From contig NC_030857.1 of NCBI RefSeq assembly GCF_000208745.1, positions 5,573,909 to 5,637,908 of the forward strand: DNA of 64,000 nucleotides, read 5' to 3'. How positions within the stretch are numbered: position 1 is the stretch's first letter; every line of letters starts with the position of its first letter. A program made the translations under genes and the position numbers. This document shows, piece after piece, positions 39,609 through 51,296 of this stretch. This DNA is from Theobroma cacao. Its lineage: Eukaryota > Streptophyta > Magnoliopsida > Malvales > Malvaceae. Under the pieces are notes generated by a model. That model had not been told where the DNA came from and did no database searches. It worked only from the letters and a program-made list of their open reading frames with translations.

Positions 39609-39741
39609 CACATGTGAATAAAAGAAGCCACAAACGTGGCCAAGTGTGTGGGCTTCTTTTTAAGCATGTAAAATTAGGCACATGTCAATAAAAGAAGCCA
39701 CAAACATGGCCAAAGTGGCTTCCTTTTAAGCATGTAATGAT
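39609..39741. repeat. Tandem repeat, two ~70-bp units each with a hairpin
   Basis: The unit CACATGTSAATAAAAGAAGCCACAAAC… occurs at 39609-39678 and 39679-39741 with few differences, each copy ending near TTTTAAGCATGTAA. Within a unit AAGAAGCCAC pairs with GTGGCTTCCTT (clearest in the second copy). The assembly gap starts 18 bases after the second unit, so more copies may be hidden there. Confidence 0.8.
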
Positions 39742-39759
39742 TTTCCTTAGAGCATGTTT

Positions 39760-40057
39760 NNNNNNNNNNNNNNNNNNNNNNNNNNNNNNNNNNNNNNNNN
39801 NNNNNNNNNNNNNNNNNNNNNNNNNNNNNNNNNNNNNNNNNNNNNNNNNNNNNNNNNNNNNNNNNNNNNNNNNNNNNNNNNNNNNNNNNNNNNNNNNNNN
39901 NNNNNNNNNNNNNNNNNNNNNNNNNNNNNNNNNNNNNNNNNNNNNNNNNNNNNNNNNNNNNNNNNNNNNNNNNNNNNNNNNNNNNNNNNNNNNNNNNNNN
40001 NNNNNNNNNNNNNNNNNNNNNNNNNNNNNNNNNNNNNNNNNNNNNNNNNNNNNNNNN
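39760..40057. other. Assembly gap (298 Ns)
   Basis: This is an unbroken run of N. Open frames spanning it are artefacts. The true gap length is unknown. Confidence 1.
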
Positions 40058-40830
40058 TATAAATAATAATTTTAAAATTAATTAAAAGTAAAATTATTTT
40101 AAAAATATTATCATGTTATCAAAATAATAAAAACATTGAAATTTGACTAACACAAAACTTATATGTCCAACGAAAATATTTTTTTTAGATAGATTATCTA
40201 TTTTAAAAATTAATAGACTTGTAAGTAATTATAATCAAAAGTTGAGAGTGTCAATGTATTTTACTTTTTTTTATTATTTCTAACTAAAAATAATGATTAT
40301 GTATACTAAAATTATTATTAAAATTTAACAAAACTATTATACGAATATAAATTCCTTACGATACTACTATATTTAAATGATTGACCCAAAAAAGGATAAA
40401 TTAGAAAAAAATATCTTGTGATATGAGGTAGGATAAATTTTTTCCATGAAATTTAAAATTTGATACTTAATTGCTCGATATTTATTTTCTACTTAACAAC
40501 GTTAACATTATTTTTAAGAATTTTCAAATACTTTTGGGTTTTACTTTTGTATTAATATTACTTTAATGAAATAAGAGATATTGTAATTAGTTTATTCTTA
40601 AGGATGTCAATAAATAAATTTTATTTGGTTTCAAATTGCGAAATACCTTTTTCTTCTCTATGTTAAATAAAAAAAAATTAAAAAACAAGTGATACAAAGG
40701 CAAATCCTCCAATTGGTAGGGCGGATGATCCTCCAAAGATGTCAAATCATTTGCCCCCTTAACAATCTTGTATTAATTGCCTTTTAGTGTGCCATTAGTT
40801 AATTGATAATGATATATAAAATAATTTTAA

Positions 40831-41250
40831 TATAATGTTCAAATAAGTCCATAAATTATTGAAAAAAATTTAAATAAATTTATATTTTTTTATTGAATTC
40901 AATCAAATTTTTATATTTTTATTTTAAGTTAAATAAGTTCTTATAATTAATGATTAATTAATTATCATTAATCAAAATGTCACTTGTTATTTTATATTCA
41001 CATGACGCTGACATGATGTCAATGTAAAGAGTAAAAAATATCATATGATTGTATTATCATATTAAATTAATATATCATGTCATTATTCATTATGATAAAT
41101 TAATATATCATATCATTACCGATTATGATACATTAACATGCTACATTGATATCATATGATAAAAAATGTCAAAGCCTTCATTACAAGCACCAATAATATA
41201 AAAAAAATTTAATTTTTTGAAAATAATTAAATTTTTAAAAAAATATTATG
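40831..41250. repeat. AT-rich terminal-inverted-repeat element, copy B
   Basis: It starts TATAATGTTC and aligns with copy C (50619) through the AATCAAATTTTTATATTTTT block and the ATTAATCAAAATGTCACTTG block. The right end reads AAATATTATG, an inverted match to the start, but the right arm is shorter than in copy C and appears internally deleted. No ORF is present. Confidence 0.55.
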
Positions 41251-42165
41251 TCAATAATTATATATTCTATTTATCGCCTGGCTTTAGCATGGCTGGGATT
41301 AGAGGTATTCGTGGGGGCTTTTATGCCCAATTAGCTCTGAAGGTAAAATATATAAAACGTGCATCGATCTGGTATGGAAGAAGTTGGAATATTTTGGTTT
41401 AGAAAAAGACTTATACAAGTGCATTATCATAGTTTCTAAGTTTGGGACTGACAAAACAGAGATAATGGAGAGTGGAGACCAACGATTGGTCTTTCTTCTT
41501 TAAGAAGGAAAATCCATTAGCTAAACTATCTATCCAAAAACTAACTCAAATTTCCAGAAAAGTAGATACCATGCACAATCTCATGTTCATTCATAATTAT
41601 TCAGCATTCCATGATCCTCATAATACTACATGATTCAAAGTGCACAAAATGAATAGAATGGTATGGTATACCTTGAAGCTGGCATTGTAGCTGAGGGTGC
41701 AGTAGAATGTTAAGTGTGATGGTCTTCTCTAGGAATAAAAAATTGTTGGTTTCCTGGAATTGGCAATCAAACCGATATATTCTTTGAAAGAGGCAAATTA
41801 GAGGACCTTCTGAAAAAGGAAAAAATCTAGTCGATTTCATGCAAGTGATAAGAGCGGAAGGGTAAGGAACTGAAAAGTAATGTTTGACTTGCATATAGTG
41901 CAGGCAGCACCCGTGAATTCTAGCACATTGTGCAGTGGCAACCTTCACCTTGCCATGATTTCGTCAACAAGGAACATCGGCTGCAGCATTTTTCAAACGG
42001 CAAAGACTTGGGATACGTAAAAGAAGAATATATGGTGATTGATACAAGGGGCAAAACATGAAAGAGATGGAACAGTCTTGGAATCTTAAGTTAGTGGGTC
42101 GGCAGTTCAATCCCAACGTTTGGCTGACATTGTTGGTGCTCTGCTTTTAGATTAGAGGAGCGCAA
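41251..42165. other. Spacer with no supported gene
   Basis: It contains mixed-composition sequence, GC-richer than its surroundings, but no ORF with family resemblance. The open frames at 41217-41402 and 41601-41948 are not recognisable. Confidence 0.35.
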
Positions 42166-42429
42166 TCAGAGAATAACGGGGGAACAGAAGGCAACAATTA
42201 AAGGATGAAGATGAGGAGCGCTTTGGAAAAATGTTTCTTTCGAGGGATTGGAGCCAAAAAGGACACATCGTGACAGAAAGCCATGATCTAGGGCCAATCT
42301 TTGAATCTCCTCCATACGTATAGGTTCCATTAATAATGAGTTTGCGGACCCCAAGAACTTGTATCCAAACACGTGGTCTTTCCACTCTTTTTCCAATGCC
42401 CTTAACACCATTTTGGGGATATCTTGCTT
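42166..42429 (-). pseudogene. Possible gene fragment of unknown family
   Basis: One minus-strand frame reads as a plausible soluble protein piece: MVLRALEKEWKDHVFGYK, then FLGSANSLLMEPIRMEE, ending at a stop at 42166-42168. Composition and word use look protein-like compared with neighbouring shadow frames. An in-frame TAA lies 30 bases before the ATG. I do not recognise the family. It may be a retrocopy or exon relic, or simply a chance ORF. Confidence 0.25.
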
Positions 42430-43279
42430 CCACGTTTATCACTTATCAGGTACAGGACCCATAACTTTTCTTATCCAAGCACAATCAATGGCAGTGACCC
42501 ATCAATTTCCCATCTAAACAGGCCGTGCGATGTAGGAAATATATAGCGACCGGAATAGTGGTTTTCTTTTTGTCTATTATAGGCTCTTTTAGGTTTCAAT
42601 CAATTGGAATCAAGGCCATGGTTAATGCAGTGTAGGTGGTTATTGTTCCTAAATGTTGCAACTTGCAAAATATATGGTAGGGATTTTCTTTTCTAGTGCT
42701 AAACATACATGGCTAGAAATGAGAAAGGACGATGAATCTCTTTCAAAATATCCTAATCCAAATCGATTAAAAATTCTATTTGTACTTAAATTGATTAAAT
42801 ATTAACAATTATTAGCTACCTAAATTCTACTCTAACTTGATTAAAATCTGAACTCAATAATTAGTTACATGTTTTAAAAACCTAAACTGATTGGAATAAA
42901 AAAAATGATATTCAAAAATCATATTTATTAATCAAAATTAAATTAAAATTAAAAATTATATTTACACCACTTATGAATTTGAGCAAGTAATTAATAAATC
43001 AATCAATTATAACTTATTTGTAAAGTTAGAAACCAAAGTGTAATACCACATTAGTCCAAAAAAAAACTGTAATACTATAAAATTAAGATTAAAATTGTAA
43101 AAAAATTAAAATTAAAAACTTATTATTCAAACTACATTTAAGTAACAAATATCTTATCTTACCGTACTTAAAACAAAAACAGGTACTATGTTGACTATTC
43201 AAATTTATTTATAAAGTATCTAAATCTTACTCAATCTATTTAGATATTGTTAAATAGTGATATACATATATACGCACAC

Positions 43280-43282
<3 letters not shown>

Positions 43283-43329
<47 letters not shown>
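43283..43329. repeat. (TA)n microsatellite
   Basis: An uninterrupted TA run of about 46 bases in an AT-rich spacer. Confidence 0.95.
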
Positions 43330-43331
<2 letters not shown>

Positions 43332-45452
43332 CAATTCGTTTATATGGTTTCTGTACATGAAAAAAAGCGAAGGGAATTTCTGTTTATGAGATAGTACATG
43401 TGTCCACCATAGCTAACGATTTTATTGAAATATGGTAGATACAAGTGAAGATGAAGAAGCTCTGTTACAGCAGCATCATCACCCAAACAGAGCAACCCCA
43501 ACATATATAACCACGCACATACCCAAGCACAACAGACAAATTCCCCCACATTAATATGCAGACACTGACCTTTCAAAAGAAAAAAATATGCAGACACTGC
43601 ATTCACGCAATACAATCCATAAGCCACATACCTCCACCTTCTGCACTATCCTGGACATGGCTTAGAATATTTAGAAATCCTGCATCCTAGACCCAACTCA
43701 CAGATAAATCATTTCAATCAACTCCCAACTTTGCAAGATAATTAGTACATTGGTTAATTTCAGCCAATGTACACCAATTGCTATGTTATTTGATAAATAA
43801 CATTTCAACCATCTTATTTGAAAAATAAGATGCCGTCCTCATATTGGGTGAGAAAATTCCCTGGTTATCATGTTGCATAACACACATTCAAGAAAGGTCC
43901 TTTTCTTGCACACCAGACAGATGTGCTTAGTTTTAGGTTTTTTGTCTTGACTGACTGGTAACAAAACCAAACACAAATGCACCTTACGGAAACGTGCAGG
44001 TCTAATTCTTGGCGCTAAACCAAAAAAGAAAACAAATGAATGGACTCTTAACTAATGAGAAACTTCAATCATTGAACAATTTATCCATTTGGGTTTAATC
44101 AGTCATTATGATTCATTGAAAATCATTTACTGTCAATTGGCATCTATCACTATGAAAATGTTTTAACAAGTAGTGCTCTCAAATCACTCATTCTCATTTT
44201 TGTCATGTATGAGTCAATAGAAATGGTGTGCTTTGGTCATTTTTCACCCAAAGAAATAGAAAATGATATAGCATAATTGCAGTGGCTTGTTCCTCAACTC
44301 CGACTCCTGATGAATCTGGTGTACTCTTCGCTTTAAGTTGGGTGTGCCCCTTGAAATCGACTTGCTATAAGTGCAACCATATTTTAACACCACAATCCAT
44401 TTTATGAAGCACAAATGGACCACAGTGTGACGGCAAAGTGGGCACAGTCAGTCAGGAAATTAATAGCTTTCTTTTTATATTAGGGACCACTTGAATTATG
44501 GTGTGATCAAAAACTTAAATCAGTAGTTTATTCAGAAGCCAATATTTTCATGTAAGAACTTCCAGAACATGTTGAATCATCCCGAAATACCTAAAATGAA
44601 AAATCTTCTCCAGCTTATCAAGCAGTGTACCCTTGGGTGTTGGGTCTTTGATCTTTTAGAGGAAGAAGTTAAAAAGAAATGGAGAGTGCTACCTCTCATC
44701 ATTGTTTGTTTGGAAAAAGAGAAAAAGATTCCTTGCAACCAAAAGCTGTCAGCCACATCAAGGAAAAAAAATGAAGAAAAACTTCAGTTGCATTTGAACA
44801 TGCATTGTTTGTAATCAAGTCACATGCTTTGTTTTTAGAAAAGAGGGTTCATATGCTTTAATAAGAGAATATAAAAAATGTGTAAAACAATTACAATATG
44901 CTTACATGTTGTATTCAGATAATGGATTCTTGAACCATGGACTGATAACCAGCAATCCAATAAGACAGTGTGAACTATTCCTGGAATTTTCTTAAGCCTG
45001 TCATGTATCAAATAATTAACAGTGAAATTCTTGTTCTTCATGAATGCATCGATGTAATGACTGCCCTGCTCTTTAAACAAGGCAAACTCTGGTTTTGCTG
45101 GATCTAGCAGCAAAATCTAATGGGTGCTAATCATTAGGATCTAATCTACATCATAATAATTTTAATATAACTTATTTATCATTTAAGCATCATTATTCTT
45201 TGGCTTGTTTGTTACTTTGTTTAGAAGAATTATTCCAAATCCACATTATAATTATCCATTTCTAATGGAGCACTTGAAAGCCACTTCTAAGAAATGCCAA
45301 TTATACATGTCTGAATTGTTTACTCACATTTTCTTCTTATTGATCCGGTAATAAGAAGAAATGATTATTTTCCTTTATAACCTTAGGTTTGGACACAAGA
45401 GACATCATGATCCCACGTCAGCCGTGTTACTTCTAAAATTTTAAGTCATTCT
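43330..45452. other. Upstream spacer of the SULTR2;2-like gene
   Basis: No supported gene. Open frames at 43340-43627, 44569-44814 and 44835-45113 match nothing I recognise. The last ~600 bases probably contain promoter elements of the downstream transporter. Confidence 0.4.
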
Positions 45453-45624
45453 TGTATATATATAAATGGTCCAGACAATGTTAACATTCACAGACTCTAA
45501 AAAAATTCATAAACTCTGCTTTGTTTTCAATATTTTCCAATTATTATGGACTGGTTATGTTTCTAGGATCATATAACATATAGCTAGCTCAGCGAGTGAG
45601 TTCACCCAAACACTTCAAACAATT
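45453..45624 (+). promoter_or_regulatory. TATA box, 5' leader and two short uORFs of SULTR2;2-like gene
   Basis: TATATATATAAATGG at about 45454-45468 is a good TATA box about 160 bases before the ATG at 45625, which places transcription start near 45490. Within the leader two upstream ORFs overlap in different frames: 45546-45566 (MDWLCF, stop) and 45557-45583 (8 residues, stop). Both end before the main ATG and might reduce its translation. This is inference from position alone. Confidence 0.45.
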
Positions 45625-48600
45625 ATGGGTTCCTTGCCTGATGAGACCTTCTCTGTGGAGGAGCAGCAGCAGCAGCTAGACCTGGAGGATGCCGGTCGAA
45701 CTGAGAGAAAAAAGTGGTTGATCAATTCACCTGACCCTCCTAGTTTTTGGCAGGAACTTGTTAGTGCCATCAGAGGAAGTGTCTTTCCTCATGGAAGAAA
45801 GCACTCCTCATCAGCCGGGGGGAGACGTGCCACTGCCATGTCATTCCTCCAAGGTCTATTTCCAATCCTCAGCTGGGGAAGGACTTACAAGGCTTCAAAA
45901 TTTAAACATGATTTAATGGCGGGTTTAACTCTTGCAAGCCTTAGCATTCCTCAGGTCTAGATAGCTCTCCTTTTTCTTACGTTTCTCTGTGTTACTAAGC
46001 ATATTATGTTCTATTTGTTCCAACCCTTAAACTTTTTTGCAGAGTATTGGATATGCTAATTTAGCGAAAGTTGATCCTCAATACGGCCTATGTAAGTTGC
46101 TGAAAACAAAGTCTATTATTATGTTTGAAGTTTCAAAGAATTAGTTTTGTCCAATCCATTAAAGCAGCCTGCAGTCTTCCTATATAGGAAGAAACAAGAT
46201 AAGCTGCATCTACATTTTTCCTGATACTGATATATGTATTGCTTTTTGGTTTGGGCTTGTTTCATCTAGACACAAGTGTCGTCCCGCCTCTTATTTATGC
46301 TTTAATGGGGAGTTCGAGAGAGATAGCTATCGGACCGGTGGCTGTGGTGTCAATGCTGCTGTCTTCCATGATTCCAAACCTGGTGGATCCTGCAGCTGAC
46401 CCCAATGGGTACAGAAGGCTAGTATTCACTGTGACATTCTTTGCTGGAACTTTCCAAGCCATATTTGGATTGTTCAGGTTAGAAATCCTTTTGCAGTTGA
46501 ATTGACGTTTTCCTGTGATCAACGCACAAGTTCTTCTCTAACAAACAGTTTGCTATCTGATACACGCAGATTGGGCTTCCTAGTGGATTTTCTTTCACAT
46601 GCTGCAATTGTTGGATTCATGGCGGGTGCAGCCATCGTCATAGGCCTTCAGCAACTTAAGGGACTATTTGGAATGAGTCACTTCACCACTAAAACCGATG
46701 TGATATCAGTCTTGCACTCGGTTTTCAAATCAGTTCAACATGAAGTAAGTCGTACAGAATCAATTCCCATCATAAGCCTTCATTTTGTTTGCCATTAAAA
46801 AAAAAAAAATTAAACTTTGCACCTATAATCTGAGTATTGATGCTTAGATTAATGTTTCTCCAGTTTGGAATCTTTGGTTTCCCTGCTGTTCATTTTCTGG
46901 TTGTCAGAACTATTTAAAAGTATCTTATCTCACCCTTTTTGCCTTTCTGGAACAGTGGTATCCTCTGAATTTCGTCCTTGGTTGTTTATTCCTGGTATTC
47001 CTCCTAGTCGCCAGGTTTATCGTAAGTAACCAAATTCTTGCTTCCAATTGTAGTAATTTTTTTTGTTTGTTTAGTAAGTCTGAAGAACCTGTCTGATTTC
47101 AGGGAAGAAGAAACAAAAAACTCTTCTGGTTCCCAGCAATCGCTCCTCTTATATCAGTCATATTATCTACCCTGATAGTGTATCTTACCAAAGCTGATAA
47201 GCATGGGGTAAAGATAGTAAAACACATAAAAGGAGGCCTGAATCCAAGTTCACTCCATCAGTTACAGTTTGAAGGCCCCCATGTAGCAGAAGCAGCCAAA
47301 ATTGGATTAATTACTGCTATTGTTGCTCTTACTGTGCGTAATTACTATTCATCTCTTCTTTTTTTCTCCTGGCAAACGAAAATCTATATTAGCTTGCATA
47401 ACGTAATTTTACTTAAAACATAAATCTCAGGAAGCCATCGCAGTTGGCCGATCATTTGCTTCAATCAAAGGATACCATTTAGATGGGAACAAAGAAATGA
47501 TGGCCATGGGTTTCATGAACCTTGCAGGATCTCTAACTTCTTGCTATGTGGCAACTGGTAAGCTATTTTTTTTGGCCATTCGAATATGAAGCTATGAATT
47601 AATGTCATATTGTCATATTTACATTTACCAAATCCAAATGTACTTACGACATAATAATGGTTCACTGCCTATACATGGAATAAAAGTCATTTTGCGCATA
47701 TGTGTTGGCAGGTTCATTTTCTAGGACTGCTGTGAATTTCAGCGCGGGCTGCCAGACTGTGGTGTCAAATATAGTTATGGCCATCACAGTGCTACTGTCA
47801 CTGGAGTTGTTTACCAGGCTTTTGTACTACACTCCCATTGCCATCCTTGCTTCCATCATTCTGTCTGCACTTCCTGGGCTTATTGACTTTAATGAAGCTT
47901 GCTATATCTGGAAGGTTGACAAACTAGACTTCCTAGCTTGCATTGGTGCCTTTTTTGGAGTCTTGTTCGCATCGGTGGAGATTGGTCTTCTAGCTGCGGT
48001 AATTTCTTAATATTTTCTTTTATGCCTTAAACGAAAGGATTATCAGGCAATTATCTTAACATTTGCATTTGTTAGGAACAACCTCGATGTATATATAAGA
48101 TTTAGTAAGAGATGTCTAGGGCTTGCATATCCCACCATTATTGGATGAGTAAATAGCACTATCAGCCCCAATGATTTATCTTAAGTGCAGATATATAGGC
48201 AGGTAAGGTAGGCAGGAATCACCTGCATTTACCCATAATCTCTAGATCTTGTACATAGCCAATGAACCTAAACCGCAGCAATCAGACAACTTTACTATAA
48301 ATTTATTACCTGCTTAAAACATGTGATTATGATCAATTACTCATGGTGTGTTATTTCAAATATTCAGTGCTCAAAATTGAAAGAATTTCAAACTCTTGTG
48401 ACTTGTGGGTTCCATCTCATAATTGAGCTCCATAATTCAAGGTCCATAAAATTATATACTCAGGAAGTCAGAAGCTGTCACCACGCCTTCTGGACAAATA
48501 ATTGTTGAAAAACTTGTGGTCGAACCCCACTCCCTTGCCGCTTGTTGTCCAGTACAATTGTATCTGTCACTTTCTGCCTGCTATTCGAGTAAGTAGATCT

Positions 48601-50074
48601 CAATTACATCGGGCCTTGCTTATAAGCTAGTGGAAATTGTAATCAGAAGAGACAGAAATAGATTGGATCCGTCTGAAAAATATTACTATACAGTGTGCCG
48701 AAACAGTTCAGTGAGGGACCTCTATTAATGTTTCTGCTGTCAATGGACTTCAATGTCGACTGCTAGATCCTTATTGAGGTTTTTTTAGGTTCTTAATATA
48801 TGTTTAACAGAATTTATTGATGAGTAATGATAATGAAAATATTGCTATTTGGGTTTAACTAAGACAGTTGAAAGGGTGGAATTTGGGTAAACATCGTAAG
48901 TTTTTCTCCCCCTGTATCAAGAGAACAAGAAAAAACAGTATTATATGGCACTAAAAAATCGTGTTCAATCTTCTTAGGTAGGTAGCAATAATTCCAATTA
49001 GAGCTACGAGCTTAGACTCAACCACTCCTGTTCCCACTTTAGGGAGGCATTCAATTATCAGACCAACAATTGCACAAACTTCACTTATATTTATTCCCCA
49101 AGCCTACTTAGAATGCTGATATGCTGTAATTCTACAGCAAATTACTGATGAAGTTGATCGAATTGATATTGGTGTTAGTTATTGAATGCACCATATTTGA
49201 AAGTATTATGGATTACATGTTAGCAATCATTCTTCTTACAATTGCATATTAAATTGGAAGAGGCACCAATTGTTCCTAATTGGGAAATTTTCCATTCATT
49301 GCAGGTAACTATCTCATTTGCCAAGATATTGCTGAATTCCATTCGACCAGCCATTGAACAACTAGGAAGACTACCAAGAACAGATATCTTTTGTGAGATT
49401 GATCAATATCCTATGGCCATTAAGACTCCAGGCATCTTGACACTTCGCGTAAACTCTGCCTTGCTTTGCTTTGCCAATGCCAATTTTCTCAGAGAAAGGT
49501 AAGTGTAACTGCAATTCCCAAGAGAGGAAAGGTGACTCCGTTTGAGTTAACAATAGCATTGCCTTCTTTGTTTCAGAATAATCAGGTGCGTGACAGAGGA
49601 AGAAAATGAAACAGAAGAAACTGCAAAAGGGAGAGTTCAAATCTTAATCCTCGACATGTCCAGTGAGTTTGATCAATATCACAGATTTAATTTAAAATCA
49701 TAAAAAAAAAAACCACCCACTAGACTATAGACTAAGTGGCTCTACTTTGTGACAGATGTGATGAACATTGACACTTCTGGAATTGTGGCACTCGAAGAGC
49801 TGCACAACGAGCTGGTTTCATCAGGCATAAGAGTAAGCTCATCGCATTGCCATTGCAATCTTTACTATTCCTGCTTGTAGTATAATTTAGACAATTGCTT
49901 AAATTTACATGTTTTTTGCAGTTGGCAATGGTGAACTTAAGGTGGCAAGCCATACACAAGCTAAAGCTAGCAAAATTTATGGAGAAGATTGGAGCAGAAT
50001 GGATTTTTCTCACTGTTAGTGAAGCTGTGGAAGAATGCCTTGCTTCCAAATTAGAAAGCACCAACAACTGCTAA
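45625..50074 (+). CDS. SULTR2;2: Sulfate transporter, SULTR2;2-like (12 coding exons)
   Basis: This is a lower-affinity group 2 sulfate/proton cotransporter, a group that acts in vascular tissue in long-distance sulfate movement. Coding exons: 45625-45954, 46043-46091, 46270-46477, 46570-46744, 46956-47021, 47103-47333, 47431-47557, 47712-47998, 49305-49498, 49577-49662, 49756-49832 and 49922-50074. They give 660 aa. Group 2 marks include [16 protein letters not shown] near the N-terminus, [36 protein letters not shown] and [17 protein letters not shown]. The C-terminal STAS domain has [13 protein letters not shown]. Exon lengths 49, 208, 175, 66, 127, 287, 86 and 77 equal those of the SULTR1;2-like gene. 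One exon (231 nt) equals that gene's 114 and 117 nt exons joined. The 1.3-kb intron at 47999-49304 has no recognised insert. The gene is intact and divergent to SULTR1;2. Confidence 0.94.
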
Positions 50075-50618
50075 TAGCTCCATATATATATATAGCTAGG
50101 TTTCGATTCCAGTTCTTGATTAATGATTTTTAATCAAGAACTTCATTAAAAAGAATTTGACTAAAGTATGCCTATATATGCTAGTGTAGCCTTTGTGCAT
50201 GGTAATAATTGGCTACTTTAATTTGTATTGGTTTGATCATGGAAGTCAGAAGCTGTTTTATCTGTCTGCAGCGTGGCCTAGAGTATGCAGACAACATGTA
50301 AAACATGTTGTATGATATCATGGCTTGCAGTTTTTTAAAAAAAAAATTGCATGAAACATATGGTTTGACTTTTCTTAGGTTTGCAAGTTTTTGTCTCTGC
50401 CCCAATTTTTTTTAATTATTCATATAACTGATCAGACGTGAAATTTCTACTCTTAAACAAAGAAAATTAATAATTAAGTCAAAGACTAATTTGCTTGAGA
50501 TCCAAAGCTTGATCTTAAACAATTTTATATTAGAATTTTGAGATCATTTTGCTTAATCATATTAGAACAAATCAAAATTGTATGGTTACAATAATTATTC
50601 AATTTTTTTTTAGAAAAA
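50075..50618. other. 3' UTR of SULTR2;2-like gene and spacer
   Basis: The first ~300 bases are likely 3' UTR. TTGATTAATGATTTTTAATCAAG near 50117-50141 is a small inverted repeat that could fold in the transcript. No ORF is supported. Confidence 0.35.
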
Positions 50619-51012
50619 TATAATGTTTCAAAAAATTCTTGAATTATTTATGAAAATTTAAATAAATTTTTATTTTTTTATTACATTTAATCAAATTTTT
50701 ATATTTTTATTTTTTATCAAATAAACTTTTATCATCAATGGTTGATTAAATTAATTAAAATGTCACGTGACTTAATGTGCCATTAATGAGAAAATTAATT
50801 AAAATGTCATGTGACTTAATGAGTCATTTATGAGAAAAGTAAAAATGTTAGGTCATCATTCATTATAACATATTAGTATGTCATGTAATCAACCCTTATT
50901 TATAAAGATTTATTTGATTTAAAATAAAAATATAATTTGATTGAACGAAAATAAAAAATAATAAGTTATTTAAATTTTTATAAATAATTCAATAACTTTG
51001 TTAAATATTATA
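50619..51012. mobile_element. MITE-like element with ~95-bp terminal inverted repeats, copy C
   Basis: The left arm begins TATAATGTTTCAAAAAATTC and the reverse complement of the right end begins TATAATATTTAACAAAG. The arms then match through GAATTATTTATRAAAATTTAAATAA and on to about 95 bases. The direct repeat AGAAAAA flanks both sides (50612-50618 and 51013-51019), consistent with a target-site duplication, although A-rich sequence weakens this. The 394-bp element has no coding capacity. Long terminal inverted repeats suggest a Mutator-like or similar DNA transposon derivative, but the superfamily is uncertain. Confidence 0.7.
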
Positions 51013-51296
51013 AGAAAAAAGTGTTCAATAATTATCAAACATGTCATTCAATTGACTTAAACTAAATAAGCATATCAATCTACATAGAATAGAATGTGAT
51101 TTCTTTAAAAAAAATTAAATTTATCTGTAGATTATTATGGAAAATAAAATTATCTTTATATGTTGTAAAATTTTTAAAAAAAATTCGCAAAAAAGGACAT
51201 TATATATTTTCTGAAACGCCGACGTTTAGGACCAAGCAAGGCAGCATACATATCACGAGTTTTGGACTCAGCCGGGGAGAAGAAGAAAAGAAAAAA

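Noticed and set aside
39737..40066. Long plus-strand ORFs across the N run
   Set aside because: They are produced entirely by unknown bases in the assembly gap.
44835..45113. Minus-strand ORF upstream of the SULTR2;2-like gene
   Set aside because: No family is recognised, there is no splice or flank evidence, and the C-terminal half is low-quality hydrophobic sequence.
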